Assembly: GCA_019232985.1 (NCBI GenBank)
Contig: JAFAMW010000031.1
Coordinates: 1 to 54,865, forward strand
DNA from: Roseateles sp.
Lineage (GTDB): Bacteria > Pseudomonadota > Gammaproteobacteria > Burkholderiales > Burkholderiaceae
Reading direction: 5' to 3'
DNA: 54,865 nt
Shown here: in pieces, positions 34,997 through 48,168 of the stretch
Numbering within the stretch: position 1 is the first letter of the stretch
Layout of the letters: each line of letters begins with the position of its first letter
Position numbers and translations under genes: made by a program
The notes under the pieces: model-generated
Seen by the model: only the letters and a program-made list of their open reading frames with translations
Databases searched by the model: none
Told to the model about the DNA's origin: nothing

Positions 34997-35503
34997 TCAG
35001 CCCATCAGGCCGAATTCGGGGCTCGTGATCATGGCCTCGATGTCGAGCAGGATCAGCAGGCGCTCGGCGAGCTGGCCGAGGCCCGTGATGAAGCGTGCGT
35101 CGAGCGCGCCGCCGAGCTCGGGGGCCGGGCGGATCGATTCGGCGTCGAGCTCGAGCACGTCCGAGACCGAGTCGACGACGACGCCGACGACGCGGTGGCC
35201 GACGTTGAGCACGATCACGACCGTGAAGCCGTTGTACTCGGCCGGCTGGCCCAGGCGCAGGCGCAGGTCGACGATCGGCACGATCACGCCGCGCAGATTG
35301 ATCACGCCCTTGACGAACGGGGGCGCATGGGCGATGCGCGTCGGCGCCTCGTAGGAGCGGATCTCCTGGACGCGCAGGATGTCGAGGCCGTATTCCTCGG
35401 CGCTCACGCGGAAGGTCAGGAACTGGCGGCCGGCCGCGCGGGCCTGGACGGTCGCGAGGGCGGTCGAAGCGGCGGGGGCGGCGGCGGGGACGAGACTGCT
35501 CAT
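34997..35503 (-). CDS. cheW: Chemotaxis coupling protein CheW
   Basis: 168-residue adaptor that links chemoreceptors to CheA. After a low-complexity Ala-rich N-terminus (~residues 1-25) it has the CheW core: [53 protein letters not shown] and [14 protein letters not shown]. No receptor, CheA or CheY gene is in the window. It lies between the leftward hybrid kinase gene (104 nt upstream) and rpoH. Confidence 0.94.
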   Translation of the reverse strand: MSSLVPAAAPAASTALATVQARAAGRQFLTFRVSAEEYGLDILRVQEIRSYEAPTRIAHAPPFVKGVINLRGVIVPIVDLRLRLGQPAEYNGFTVVIVLNVGHRVVGVVVDSVSDVLELDAESIRPAPELGGALDARFITGLGQLAERLLILLDIEAMITSPEFGLMG

Positions 35504-35606
35504 GGTGCGGAGGCGGGCGCGCGGCGGACGAGTTGGGACCAGGCCTGGATTCTGCCGGCGCCGCCGTGCCCGGCGGGCCCGGGACGGGCGCGCAGCGTGC
35601 GCGATC

Positions 35607-38750
<3,144 letters not shown>

Positions 38751-38801
38751 GGGCGGCGCGGGCGGCGGGTTGTCGGGGGCGCCGCCGATTGTGCCGCCGG
38801 T

Positions 38802-39893
<1,092 letters not shown>

Positions 39894-40003
39894 GATCGTG
39901 GTTTTCGTTAGCGGTTCGTTAGCTGCGCGCAACGACGGCCGCGCAAAACGCGCGATTTTAGCCGGCCCCGGGTTTGTCACTAAGGCCTGCCTACAATCGC
40001 GCC

Positions 40004-41116
40004 ATGCAAGCATCTCCCGAGGTCCTCGTTCGCGGCAGCGGTTGCGTCGCCCGCAGCCTCGCGCTCGCGCTGGGCGCGCAGGGCCTGCGCGTGGCCCTGC
40101 TCGACCTTGGCGCCGGCGCGCCGGCGCGCGCCGGCGGCACCGCCGACGTGCGCAGCTACGCGCTGAACGCCGGCTCGGTCGCGCTGCTGCGCGAGCTGCG
40201 CGTCTGGGAGGGCCTGCCGGCCGACGCCGTCACGCCGGTCTACGACATGGCCGTGCACGGCGACGCGGCCGGCGTGCTCGGCTTCTCGGCCTGGCAGCAA
40301 GGCGTCGCCGAGCTCGCGTTCATCGTCGACGCGGCCGCGCTCGAGGAGCAGCTCGCCCAGGCGCTGCGCTTTGCGCCGCATGTCCAGCTTGTCAGCAGCC
40401 CGCTCGCAGCGGCGCTGACGGCGATCTGCGAGGGCCGCGACGCGGCTGGCCGCGCCGAGCGCGGCGTGCGCTTCGAGCCGCGCGACTACGGCCAGCGCGC
40501 GATCGCCGCGCGCCTGCGCGCGGCCGCCCCGCACCAGGGCGTCGCCCGCCAGTGGTTCCGCGCGCCCGACGTGCTCGCGCTGCTGCCGGCGAGCCGGCCC
40601 GACGCCGGCGCGAGCTACAGCCTCGTGTGGTCGCTGCCCGCGGCGCGCGCCGACGAGCTGCTCGCGCTCGACGACGCGGCGTTCGAGGCGGCGCTCGCCG
40701 AGGCCACCGGCCTCGAGCTTGCGCTCGCGAGCCCGCGCATGAGCTGGCCGCTCCAGCTCGCCCGCGCCGAACCGCTGCTCGGGCCCGGCTGGGTGCTGCT
40801 CGGCGACGCCGCGCACACGGTCCATCCGCTCGCCGGCCAGGGCCTGAACCTGGGCCTTGCCGACGTGGCGTCCCTCGCGCGCGTGATCCGCGCGCGCGAA
40901 TCCTGGCGCAGCCTCGGCGACGAGCGCCTGCTGCGCCGCTACGCGCGCGAACGCCTCGCCGCGACCTGGGCGATGGGCGAGCTGACCGACGGTCTGCTGC
41001 GCCTGTTCGCCGCCGATTCGGCGCTCGCGCGCGAGGTCCGCAACCGCGGCCTGTCGCTGCTCGACGCCGCCGCCCCGCTCAAGCGCTGGCTGACCCGCCA
41101 GGCCATTGGAACCTGA
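40004..41116 (+). CDS. UbiH/Coq6-family FAD-dependent monooxygenase
   Basis: 370-residue flavoprotein, probably a ring hydroxylase of ubiquinone synthesis. It has an N-terminal dinucleotide fold whose glycine motif is [14 protein letters not shown], so the third glycine is replaced by alanine. The [17 protein letters not shown] block and the FAD-ribityl motif [34 protein letters not shown] are typical of UbiH/UbiF. Which ring position it hydroxylates cannot be told. The ATG at 40004 is chosen over an upstream non-ATG start ten codons earlier. The dsbC-like gene follows after 5 nt. Confidence 0.85.
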   Translation: MQASPEVLVRGSGCVARSLALALGAQGLRVALLDLGAGAPARAGGTADVRSYALNAGSVALLRELRVWEGLPADAVTPVYDMAVHGDAAGVLGFSAWQQGVAELAFIVDAAALEEQLAQALRFAPHVQLVSSPLAAALTAICEGRDAAGRAERGVRFEPRDYGQRAIAARLRAAAPHQGVARQWFRAPDVLALLPASRPDAGASYSLVWSLPAARADELLALDDAAFEAALAEATGLELALASPRMSWPLQLARAEPLLGPGWVLLGDAAHTVHPLAGQGLNLGLADVASLARVIRARESWRSLGDERLLRRYARERLAATWAMGELTDGLLRLFAADSALAREVRNRGLSLLDAAAPLKRWLTRQAIGT

Positions 41117-41121
41117 CCGAG

Positions 41122-41889
41122 ATGAAGTACACCCGCATCCTGATTCCCGCCCTGGCCCTGTTCATCGCGGCCTGCCAGCCCGCGGCCCAGGCGAACGAGG
41201 CGCAGATCCGCAAGAACCTCGGCGAGCGCCTCGTCGGCAGCCAGATCGACGAGGTCCGCCAGACGCCGATGCCGGGCCTGTGGGAGGTCCGCATCGGCAA
41301 CGAGGTGCGCTACACCGACGCGAACGGCAACTACCTGATCGAGGGCGACCTGATCGACGTGCGCGAGCGCCGCAACCTGACCGAGGAGCGCCTCGCCAAG
41401 CTCAGCGAGATCGACTTCTCGAGCCTGCCGCTGAAGGACGCGATGGTCTGGAAGCAGGGTAGCGGCAAGCGCCGCGTCGCCGTGTTCGCTGACCCGAACT
41501 GCCGCTATTGCCGCGCGTTCGAGCAGACCCTGCGTGCGACCAAGGACGTGACGGTCTACACCTTCCTGATCCCCATCCTCGGCGGCGACTCGCCCGAGAA
41601 GGCCCGCAACATCTGGTGCGCAAAGGACGCCGCGGCGACCTACAAGGACTGGATGCTCGGCGACAAGCTGCCGGCCAAGGTCGAGGCCAAGTGCGACGAC
41701 GCGGCGATCGGCCGCAACCTCGCGCTGTCGCGGCGCCTGCACGTGATGGGCACGCCGGGCGTGTTCTTCGAGGACGGCTCGCGCGCGCCGGGCGCCGTCG
41801 GCGCCGACGAGCTCGAGCGCCGCCTGCAGACCGCCGAGAAGGGCGGCGAGAAGACCTCCCCCGCCGACAAGCCGGCCGACAAGGGCTGA
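41122..41889 (+). CDS. dsbC: DsbC/DsbG-like thiol:disulfide interchange protein with possible lipobox
   Basis: 255-residue envelope protein predicted to isomerise disulfides. The N-terminal signal contains FIAAC, so Ile15-Ala-Ala-Cys18 could be a lipoprotein box; cleavage after AQA is the alternative. The dimerisation domain (~25-95) contains the DsbC-like VGSQIDEVRQTPMPGLWEV. The thioredoxin domain has the redox pair Cys127-Arg-Tyr-Cys130 in FADPNCRYCR, then the KAxNIWC-type segment ARNIWCAKD and cis-Pro loop VMGTPGVFFEDG. A tail rich in Lys/Asp/Ala follows. Confidence 0.9.
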   Translation: MKYTRILIPALALFIAACQPAAQANEAQIRKNLGERLVGSQIDEVRQTPMPGLWEVRIGNEVRYTDANGNYLIEGDLIDVRERRNLTEERLAKLSEIDFSSLPLKDAMVWKQGSGKRRVAVFADPNCRYCRAFEQTLRATKDVTVYTFLIPILGGDSPEKARNIWCAKDAAATYKDWMLGDKLPAKVEAKCDDAAIGRNLALSRRLHVMGTPGVFFEDGSRAPGAVGADELERRLQTAEKGGEKTSPADKPADKG

Positions 41890-41899
41890 CGAGCGCGCC

Positions 41900-42364
41900 A
41901 TGAACACCGCCGTTGCCACCGCCGCCGCGCCCGACGCGATCCACCCGCGCGCGCGCGGGCTCGCCGTCGCCGGCCTCGCGCCCTTTGTCCTGCTGACGCT
42001 GCTCGTCTGGCTCGTCGGCGACCGCAGCGACGAGGCGCACGCCTTCGTCTCGCGCGGCCTCGCGCTGTGGGCCGCGCTCGTCGTGAGCTTTCTCGGCGCG
42101 ATCCACTGGGGTCTCGCGATGCACGGCGCGGCCGACCCCGCGCCGCATTACGCGAGCGGCGTGCTGCTGCTCGTGCCGGCCTGGATCGGCGCGGTCATGC
42201 CGCCGTACTCGGGACTCGTCGTCGAGGGCGTGTGCCTGGTCGTCGCCTACCTGCTCGACCGCCGCCATTACCCGGCGCTCGGCGCCGCCGGCTGGCTGAA
42301 CCTGCGCTTCCGCCTGAGCGCGATCGCCGCGCTGTGCTGCTTCCTCGGCGCGGCCGGGTGCTGA
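41900..42364 (+). CDS. DUF3429-type membrane protein
   Basis: 154-residue protein of unknown function with four or five hydrophobic segments (about residues 21-40, 53-75, 84-103, 105-120 and 137-152). The block WAALVVSFLGAIHWGLAM is characteristic of DUF3429. It ends with cysteines (CC and a terminal GC). Spacing of 10 nt from dsbC and 7 nt to the M61 peptidase gene suggests one transcript. No enzyme motif is visible. Confidence 0.8.
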   Translation: MNTAVATAAAPDAIHPRARGLAVAGLAPFVLLTLLVWLVGDRSDEAHAFVSRGLALWAALVVSFLGAIHWGLAMHGAADPAPHYASGVLLLVPAWIGAVMPPYSGLVVEGVCLVVAYLLDRRHYPALGAAGWLNLRFRLSAIAALCCFLGAAGC

Positions 42365-42371
42365 ACAAGCC

Positions 42372-44114
42372 ATGAGCGAAACGCCGGCGGCGCTGGACTA
42401 CCGCGTCGACCTGAGCGACGCGCGCCGGCATCGCTACCGCGTGAGCCTGCGCGTCGCCGCGCCGCAGGCCGACCAGACCGTCAGCCTGCCGGTCTGGATC
42501 CCGGGCAGCTACCTCGTGCGCGAGTTCGCGCGCCACCTCGACGGACTCGCGGCGCGCCAGGACGGCGCGGCCTGCGCGGTCGAGGCGCTCGACAAGGCGA
42601 GCTGGCGGGTGCGTTGCGCGGCGGGCCGGCCGCTCGACTTGAGCTGGACGGTCTACGCCTTCGACACCTCGGTGCGCGCGGCCTGGCTCGACGCCGCGCG
42701 CGGCTTCTTCAACGGCACGAGCCTGTTCCTGCGCGTGCACGGCGCCGAGGCGCTGCCGCACCGCCTCGAGCTCGCCGGCCTGCCCGAGGGCTGGCAGGTC
42801 GCGACGGCGATGGCCGGCGCGGGCCTGCGCTTCGAGGCCGCCGACTACGACGAGTTCGTCGACCACCCGTTCGAGCTCGGGACGTTCTGGCGTGGCGAAT
42901 TCGACGCCGGCGGCGTGCCGCACCGCGTCGTCGTCGCGGGCGCGCCGCCGAGCTTCGACGGCGCGCGCCTGCTCGCCGACGTGCGGCGCCTGTGCGAGGC
43001 CGAGATTTCGTTCTGGGGCGGCGCGCCGTTCGCGGCCTACACCTTTTTGCTCAACACCGTGGCCGACGGCCATGGCGGGCTCGAGCACCGCGCCAGCACG
43101 GCCCTGCTCGCCGCGCGCGGCGACCTGCCGCGCCACGACCAGGCCGAGGCGAGCGACGCCTACGTGAACCTCCTGAGCCTGTTCGCCCACGAGTATTTCC
43201 ACGCCTGGAGCGTCAAGCGCCTGCGCCCGGCCGAGTTCGCGCGCTACGACTATGGCGGCGAGAACTACACGCGCCTGCTCTGGTTCTTCGAGGGCTTCAC
43301 GTCCTATTACGACGAGCGCTTCGTCCAGCGCTGCGGCCTGATCGACGCGCAGCGCTGGCTCAAGCTCGTCGGCGACAACCTCGGCCGCGTGCTCGCGACG
43401 CCGGGGCGCCACCGCCAGAGCGTCGCGCAGGCGAGCTTCGACGCCTGGGTGCGGCTCTACCGCCCCGACGAGAACTCGCCGAACAGCAGCGTCAGCTACT
43501 ACGCGAAGGGCGCGCTCGTCGGCCTCGCGCTCGACCTGCGCCTGCGCGAGGCCGGCGCGAGCCTCGACGCGCTGATGACCGGGCTGTGGCGCGCGAGCGG
43601 CGGCGGCCCGGTCGACGAGGCCATGATCCTCACGGCCGTGCGCGAGATCGGCGGGGCAGGCGGCGCGGCCGTCGCCACCGCGCTCGCCGACTGGGTGCAC
43701 GGCACGGCCGACCTGCCGCTCGCCGAGCTGTTCGCGCGCTTCGGCGTGCTCTACGAGGCGCTGGCGCCGACGCTCGCGCAGCGCCTCGGCCTGCGCGTTG
43801 CCGAGAGCGCGCTGACCGGCGTGCAGGTCAAGCAGGTGCTCGACGACTCGGCCGCCCAGGGCGCGGGCCTCGCGGCCGGCGACGAGCTGCTCGCCTGCCA
43901 TGGCTGGCGCCTGCGCCGGCTCGACGACGCGCTCGTCTCGCTCGCGCCCGGCGCGACGCGGCTGCGCCTGCTCGTCGGCCGCGACCAGCGCGTGCTCGAG
44001 CTCGACGTCGAGCTGCCGCCGGCCGAGGCGGGCGGCGGCGGCGTGCGCCTGCGCCTGGCCGAAAACGTCGACGCGGCCGTGCTGGCGCGCCGCCAGGCAT
44101 GGCTCGGGGTCTAA
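42372..44114 (+). CDS. M61 family aminopeptidase with PDZ domain
   Basis: 580-residue zinc peptidase of the glycyl aminopeptidase family. The N-terminal beta domain carries VWIPGSYLVREFARHL. The catalytic domain has zinc ligands His273 and His277 with catalytic Glu274 (AHEYFHAWSVKRLRP) and the third ligand Glu307 in FFEGFTSYYDE. A PDZ-like domain at ~470-560 includes GAGLAAGDELLACHG. No signal peptide is seen, so the protein appears cytosolic. The DUF3108 gene overlaps its last 16 nt. Confidence 0.92.
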   Translation: MSETPAALDYRVDLSDARRHRYRVSLRVAAPQADQTVSLPVWIPGSYLVREFARHLDGLAARQDGAACAVEALDKASWRVRCAAGRPLDLSWTVYAFDTSVRAAWLDAARGFFNGTSLFLRVHGAEALPHRLELAGLPEGWQVATAMAGAGLRFEAADYDEFVDHPFELGTFWRGEFDAGGVPHRVVVAGAPPSFDGARLLADVRRLCEAEISFWGGAPFAAYTFLLNTVADGHGGLEHRASTALLAARGDLPRHDQAEASDAYVNLLSLFAHEYFHAWSVKRLRPAEFARYDYGGENYTRLLWFFEGFTSYYDERFVQRCGLIDAQRWLKLVGDNLGRVLATPGRHRQSVAQASFDAWVRLYRPDENSPNSSVSYYAKGALVGLALDLRLREAGASLDALMTGLWRASGGGPVDEAMILTAVREIGGAGGAAVATALADWVHGTADLPLAELFARFGVLYEALAPTLAQRLGLRVAESALTGVQVKQVLDDSAAQGAGLAAGDELLACHGWRLRRLDDALVSLAPGATRLRLLVGRDQRVLELDVELPPAEAGGGGVRLRLAENVDAAVLARRQAWLGV

Positions 44115-45205
44115 CGCAGGGGGCCTTGCCGCGCCGGCCGCCGCTCGCCAGGCTGATCGCCGTCGCGCTGCTGCCCGGCGCCGTGCTGCTCGCCCATTGG
44201 GGCCTCGGCACGGCGGTCTGGCGCCTGCGGCAGGACTGGGCGGCCGAAGCGGCGCCGCCGCCGCGCATCCAGGTCGCGTTCGTGCGCGCGCTCAGGCCGA
44301 GCGCGCCGCCGCCGCCCGCGCGCCGGCTCGCGACGCTGGCCGGCGCGCCGGCCGCGCCCGCGCCCGTCGCCCCGACGCCGCTCGCGGCCGCGTCGCTGCC
44401 GGCGCTCGAGGCGCTGCGAGCACCCGAGCCGCCGCAGCTCGTCGCGGCCGAGCCCGGCGCCGCGAGCGCCGCCGACGCCGGCGAACCCGGCCCCGAATGG
44501 CCGCTGTCCACGCGCATCGACTACCGCCTGAGCGGCTATTACCGCGGCGAGATCACCGGCAGCGCGCGCGTCGAATGGCTGCGCGACGGCGCGCATTACC
44601 AGATGCACCTCGACTTCGTCGTCGGCCTCGAGAGCGCGCCGCTGATGTCGGTGCAGCTCGCGAGCGACGGCCGGCTCGGCCCCGACGGCATCGAACCGCG
44701 CCGCTACGACGAGACCAAGCGCCTGCTGTTCGCCGCGCCCTACCAGGCGACGCTGCACTTCGAGCCCGGCCGCGTCCAGCTCGCCGACGGGCATGTCGAG
44801 CCGGTGCTCGCCGGCGCCCAGGACGCCGCGAGCCAGTTCGTCCACCTGACCTGGCTATGCCTGACCGGGCGCCGCACGCTCGCGCCCGGCGTCGCGATCG
44901 ACGTGCCGCTGGTCCTGCCGCGGCGCGTCTACGCGTGGCGCTACGAGGTCGTCGGCGCGGAGCCGCTCGACACCCGCTACGGCCGCCTCGACACCTGGCA
45001 CCTGCGCCCCGCGCGCGGCGACGCGGCGATGCAGACCGGCGACCTCGTTGCCGAGGTCTGGCTCGCGCCGGCGCTGCAGTACCTGCCCGTGCGCATCCGG
45101 GTGCGCCAGAACGGCGGCAACTACGCGGACATGCTGATCAAGTCGGCGCCGCTGCAGGCGGCCGCGCCACAATCCACCACTACGACGACAAGGAGTCCGC
45201 CATGA
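44099..45205 (+). CDS. DUF3108 domain protein, membrane-anchored
   Basis: 368-residue protein with an N-terminal helix (~residues 19-37), an Ala/Pro-rich linker (to ~135) and a beta-rich DUF3108 domain (~140-360). The domain contains STRIDYRLSGYYRGEITGSARVEW and RYDETKRLLF. The fold suggests an envelope-side beta-sheet protein; function is unknown. The ATG at 44099 overlaps the M61 gene by 16 nt and its stop overlaps the enoyl-CoA hydratase start. The linker composition is consistent with spanning the periplasm (inference). Confidence 0.8.
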   Translation: MARGLTQGALPRRPPLARLIAVALLPGAVLLAHWGLGTAVWRLRQDWAAEAAPPPRIQVAFVRALRPSAPPPPARRLATLAGAPAAPAPVAPTPLAAASLPALEALRAPEPPQLVAAEPGAASAADAGEPGPEWPLSTRIDYRLSGYYRGEITGSARVEWLRDGAHYQMHLDFVVGLESAPLMSVQLASDGRLGPDGIEPRRYDETKRLLFAAPYQATLHFEPGRVQLADGHVEPVLAGAQDAASQFVHLTWLCLTGRRTLAPGVAIDVPLVLPRRVYAWRYEVVGAEPLDTRYGRLDTWHLRPARGDAAMQTGDLVAEVWLAPALQYLPVRIRVRQNGGNYADMLIKSAPLQAAAPQSTTTTTRSPP

Positions 45206-45984
45206 GCTTTGACTGCATCCTGACCGAGGTCCGCGGCGAGGGTCCGCGCAAGACCGCGCTGATCACGCTGAACCGGCCCAAGGCGCTCAACGCGCTGAAC
45301 GACCAGCTGATGGACGAGCTCGGCCAGGCCCTGCTCGGCTACGACGCCGACCCGGCGATCGGCTGCATCGTGCTGACCGGCTCCGAGCGCGCGTTCGCGG
45401 CCGGCGCCGACATCCCGACGCTCGCCCGGCACGACTTCGTGAGCGCCTACAAGAGCGGCCTGATCAGCCGCAACTGGGAGGCCATCCTGCAGGTCAAGAA
45501 GCCCGTGATCGCGGCGGTCGCGGGCTTCTGCCTCGGCGGCGGCTGCGAGCTCGCGATGATGTGCGACTTCATCATCGCGGCCGAGACGGCCAGGTTCGGC
45601 CAGCCCGAGATCAAGCTCGGCGTCGTCCCCGGCGCGGGCGGCTCGCAGCGCCTGCCGCGCAGCGTCGGCAAGAGCAAGGCGATGGACCTGCTGCTGACCG
45701 CGCGCTTCATGGACGCGGCCGAGGCCGAGCGCTGCGGCCAGGTCGCGCGCGTCGTGCCGGCCGACAAGCTGCTCGAGGAGGCGCTCGCCGCCGCCGAGAC
45801 GATCAACGGCTACGCGCCGGCGACCGTGCAGATGGTCAAGGAGCTCGTCAACCTGTCGCTGCAGCTGCCGCTGAAGGACTCGGTCGCGGTCGAGCGCCAC
45901 TACTTCCACGCGAGCTTCGGCACGCCGCAGCAGCGCGAGGGCATGGACGCGTTCCTGAACAAGCGCGCGCCGAACTTCGAGTAG
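45202..45984 (+). CDS. Enoyl-CoA hydratase
   Basis: 260-residue crotonase that hydrates enoyl-CoA in beta-oxidation. The sequence carries LNRPKALNALND, the oxyanion-hole segments AFAAGADI and AGFCLGGGCELAMMCD, and both catalytic glutamates (GGGCELAM and QPEIKLGVVPGAGGSQRLPR). The C-terminal HASFGTPQQREGMDAFLNKRAPNF is typical of the short-chain enzyme. The ATG overlaps the DUF3108 stop. Isomerase activity is possible but less likely. Confidence 0.94.
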   Translation: MSFDCILTEVRGEGPRKTALITLNRPKALNALNDQLMDELGQALLGYDADPAIGCIVLTGSERAFAAGADIPTLARHDFVSAYKSGLISRNWEAILQVKKPVIAAVAGFCLGGGCELAMMCDFIIAAETARFGQPEIKLGVVPGAGGSQRLPRSVGKSKAMDLLLTARFMDAAEAERCGQVARVVPADKLLEEALAAAETINGYAPATVQMVKELVNLSLQLPLKDSVAVERHYFHASFGTPQQREGMDAFLNKRAPNFE

Positions 45985-46051
45985 GTCGGCGGCCCCGACA
46001 TCCGGTTACATTGGGCCCCGACGGGGATCGAACCGCTAACGGAGATTTCGC

Positions 46052-46297
46052 ATGGAGCCGCTTCGCATCGTTCCGACCTTCTCGACCGAAGACGCGGCCT
46101 GGCTGCGCCGCAACAAGACCGAGGTGCCGCGCTTCTGGGCCGGCCACGGCGTGGCCCCGCAGACCGGCGACGCGTTGCGCATCGGCGGGCGCCAGTTCAT
46201 CGTCCAGGCGCGCATCTGGGAGCACGACGGCCAGGGCGCCGTGCTCAAGCTGTTCCTGTCGGACTCGCACGCGCAGAGCGACACGGTGTTCATGTAG
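46052..46297 (+). CDS. Small conserved-looking hypothetical protein
   Basis: 81 residues, no signal peptide or helix. It is rich in aromatic and charged residues (AWLRRNKTEVPRFWAGHG, RQFIVQARIWEHDG, KLFLSDSHAQSDTVF). A GGAG site lies 9 nt before the ATG, supporting translation. I do not recognise the family beyond a vague resemblance to short proteins of other Burkholderiales. It lies between the enoyl-CoA hydratase and the leftward TRAP operon. No function is assigned. Confidence 0.7.
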   Translation: MEPLRIVPTFSTEDAAWLRRNKTEVPRFWAGHGVAPQTGDALRIGGRQFIVQARIWEHDGQGAVLKLFLSDSHAQSDTVFM

Positions 46298-46327
46298 CCG
46301 GCGCGGGGCCGGGGCCGGGGCAGGGCC

Positions 46328-47656
46328 TCAGCCCATGAGCCAGGCCGGCAGGCCCAGGGCGAGCGCCGGGAACGCGCAGATCAGCAGCACGGCGAGGAAC
46401 AGCAGCAGCACGAAGGGCAGGACGCCGCGGACGATCTCGGCGAGGCCGATGTCGGGCGCGATGTTCTTGATCACGAACAGGTTCAGGCCGACCGGCGGGT
46501 GGATCAGGCCGGCCTCCATGACGATGTTCATGATCACGCCGAACCAGACGAGGTCGAAGCCCGCGGCCTTGAGCGGCGGCAGCACGATCGGCGCCGTCAT
46601 CAGGATGATCGAGACCGGCGGCAGGAAGAAGCCGAGCACGACGACGAGGCCCAGCACGGCGGCCATCAGCGCCCAGCGCGACAGCTGCAGGCCGACGATC
46701 CACTGCGCGGCCGACTGGCTGATCTGCAGGTAGCTCATCACGTACGAGAACAGCAGCGACATGCCGATGATGAACATCAGCATCGTCGACTCGCGCAGCG
46801 TCGCGCCGAGGATGGGCGCGAGCTCGCGCGGGCGCCAGACGCGGTAGATCGTCGCGATCAGCGCGAGCGCGAGCAGCGCGCCGAGGCCGGCCGTCTCGGA
46901 CGGCGTCGCGAAGCCGCCGTACAGCGCGGCCATCACGCCCGTGAGCAGCACGACGAAGGGCAGCACGCGCGGCAGCGTCGCGGCGCGCTCGCGCAGCGTG
47001 TAGCGCTCGGTCTCGAGCAGCGCCGACGGCGTGCCCGCGCGCTCGAACGCGGCGCGCGCGCGGCGCTGCTCGACGCGAAAGCGTGCCATCGCGTAGGCCG
47101 CGAACAGCCCGAGCAGCAAGGCGCCGGGCACGATGCCGGCGAGGAACAGCCGGCCCAGCGACTGCTCGGCCGCGACCGCGTAGAGGATCATCGTGATCGA
47201 CGGCGGCAGCAGGATGCCGAGCGTGCCGCCGGCCGCGATGACGCCGGCCGCGAAGCCCGGCGAGTAGCCGCGCCGGCGCATCTCGGGGATGCCGGCCGAG
47301 CCGATCGCCGAGCAGGTCGCGGGGCTCGATCCCGCCATCGCCGCGAACAGGCCGCAGGCGAACACGTTCGCGATGCCGAGGCCGCCGGGGACGCGGTGCA
47401 GCCACGCGTGCAGCGCCGCGTAGAGGTCCTGGCCCGCGCGCGAGCGCCCGATCGCCGCGCCCTTGAGGATGAACAGCGGGATCGACAGCAGCGTGATCGA
47501 CGCCATCTCCTCGTAGACGTTCTGGGTCACCGTGTCGAGGCTCGACGCGGGCATGAAGAAGTACATGAACACGAGCGCGACGCTGCCGAGCGCGTAGGCG
47601 ATCGGCAGGCCCGAGAACATGAACAGCAGCGTGACGGCGATGAACAGCAGGCTCAC
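46328..47656 (-). CDS. dctM: TRAP transporter large permease DctM
   Basis: 442-residue, ~12-helix membrane subunit of a secondary transporter for carboxylates. It contains FMFSGLPIAYALG, GGLGIANVFACGLFAAMAGSSPATCSAIGSAGIPEM, AGGTLGILLPPSITMILYAV and MNIVMEAGLIHPPVGLNLFVIKN, all DctM hallmarks. The start is GTG at 47656, overlapping the dctQ stop (GTGA). The longer frame upstream is a shadow of dctQ. Confidence 0.95.
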   Translation of the reverse strand: MSLLFIAVTLLFMFSGLPIAYALGSVALVFMYFFMPASSLDTVTQNVYEEMASITLLSIPLFILKGAAIGRSRAGQDLYAALHAWLHRVPGGLGIANVFACGLFAAMAGSSPATCSAIGSAGIPEMRRRGYSPGFAAGVIAAGGTLGILLPPSITMILYAVAAEQSLGRLFLAGIVPGALLLGLFAAYAMARFRVEQRRARAAFERAGTPSALLETERYTLRERAATLPRVLPFVVLLTGVMAALYGGFATPSETAGLGALLALALIATIYRVWRPRELAPILGATLRESTMLMFIIGMSLLFSYVMSYLQISQSAAQWIVGLQLSRWALMAAVLGLVVVLGFFLPPVSIILMTAPIVLPPLKAAGFDLVWFGVIMNIVMEAGLIHPPVGLNLFVIKNIAPDIGLAEIVRGVLPFVLLLFLAVLLICAFPALALGLPAWLMG

Positions 47657-48168
47657 CGGGACACCCTTCGCGCTTCGCGCCCCGCACAGCGCGCCGCGAA
47701 CTGCAGCGCGAGCTGCAGCGTGAGCAGCAGCATGCCGGCCGTCATCAGGCCGTAGGGGATCCACAGCGGCGGCGCCCAGGACGAGTCGGTCGTCTGGCCC
47801 TCGACCCAGGCCTCGTGCAGCAGGGTCGCCGACTTCCACGCGAAGAACGCGCAGAACGCGAGGCTCACGGCGTCGACGAGCCCCAGCCGCCAGCGGTTCA
47901 CGCGCGGCGGCAGCAGCGCGGCGACGGCCTCGATGCCGATATGGCCGCGCTCGGCCTGGACCCAGCCCGAGCACAGGAACACCGCGCCGACCAGGCAGAA
48001 CACCGCGGCCTCGTCCTGCCAGTCGGTCGACGCGTGCAGCACGTAGCGGGTGACGACGCTCGACGTGAGGATCAGCGCGGCTGCGAGCAGCGCGAGCATG
48101 CCGAGCCCGCGCATCGCGCGGTTCAGCAGGGCGACGCCGCGCTCGACCCGGTCCAGCAGCCCAGCCAT
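47653..48168 (-). CDS. dctQ: TRAP transporter small permease DctQ
   Basis: 171-residue, four-helix membrane subunit that pairs with DctM. It contains the DctQ core VVTRYVLHASTDWQDEAAVFCLVGAVFLCSGWVQAERGHIGIEAV, followed by further helices near ~95-115 and ~135-155. The ATG at 48168 overlaps the dctP stop by one base. Longer frames upstream overlap dctP and are rejected. Confidence 0.92.
   Translation of the reverse strand: MAGLLDRVERGVALLNRAMRGLGMLALLAAALILTSSVVTRYVLHASTDWQDEAAVFCLVGAVFLCSGWVQAERGHIGIEAVAALLPPRVNRWRLGLVDAVSLAFCAFFAWKSATLLHEAWVEGQTTDSSWAPPLWIPYGLMTAGMLLLTLQLALQFAARCAGREARRVSR

Noticed and set aside
39894..40013. 40-codon N-terminal extension of ychF
   Set aside because: The family begins at MSLKCGIVG, and the extension would cover the divergent promoter region.
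40004..41116. Loss of FAD binding in the UbiH-type protein because the third glycine of the N-terminal motif is alanine
   Set aside because: Glycine-to-alanine at that position is tolerated in many flavoproteins, and the downstream GDAAH motif is intact.
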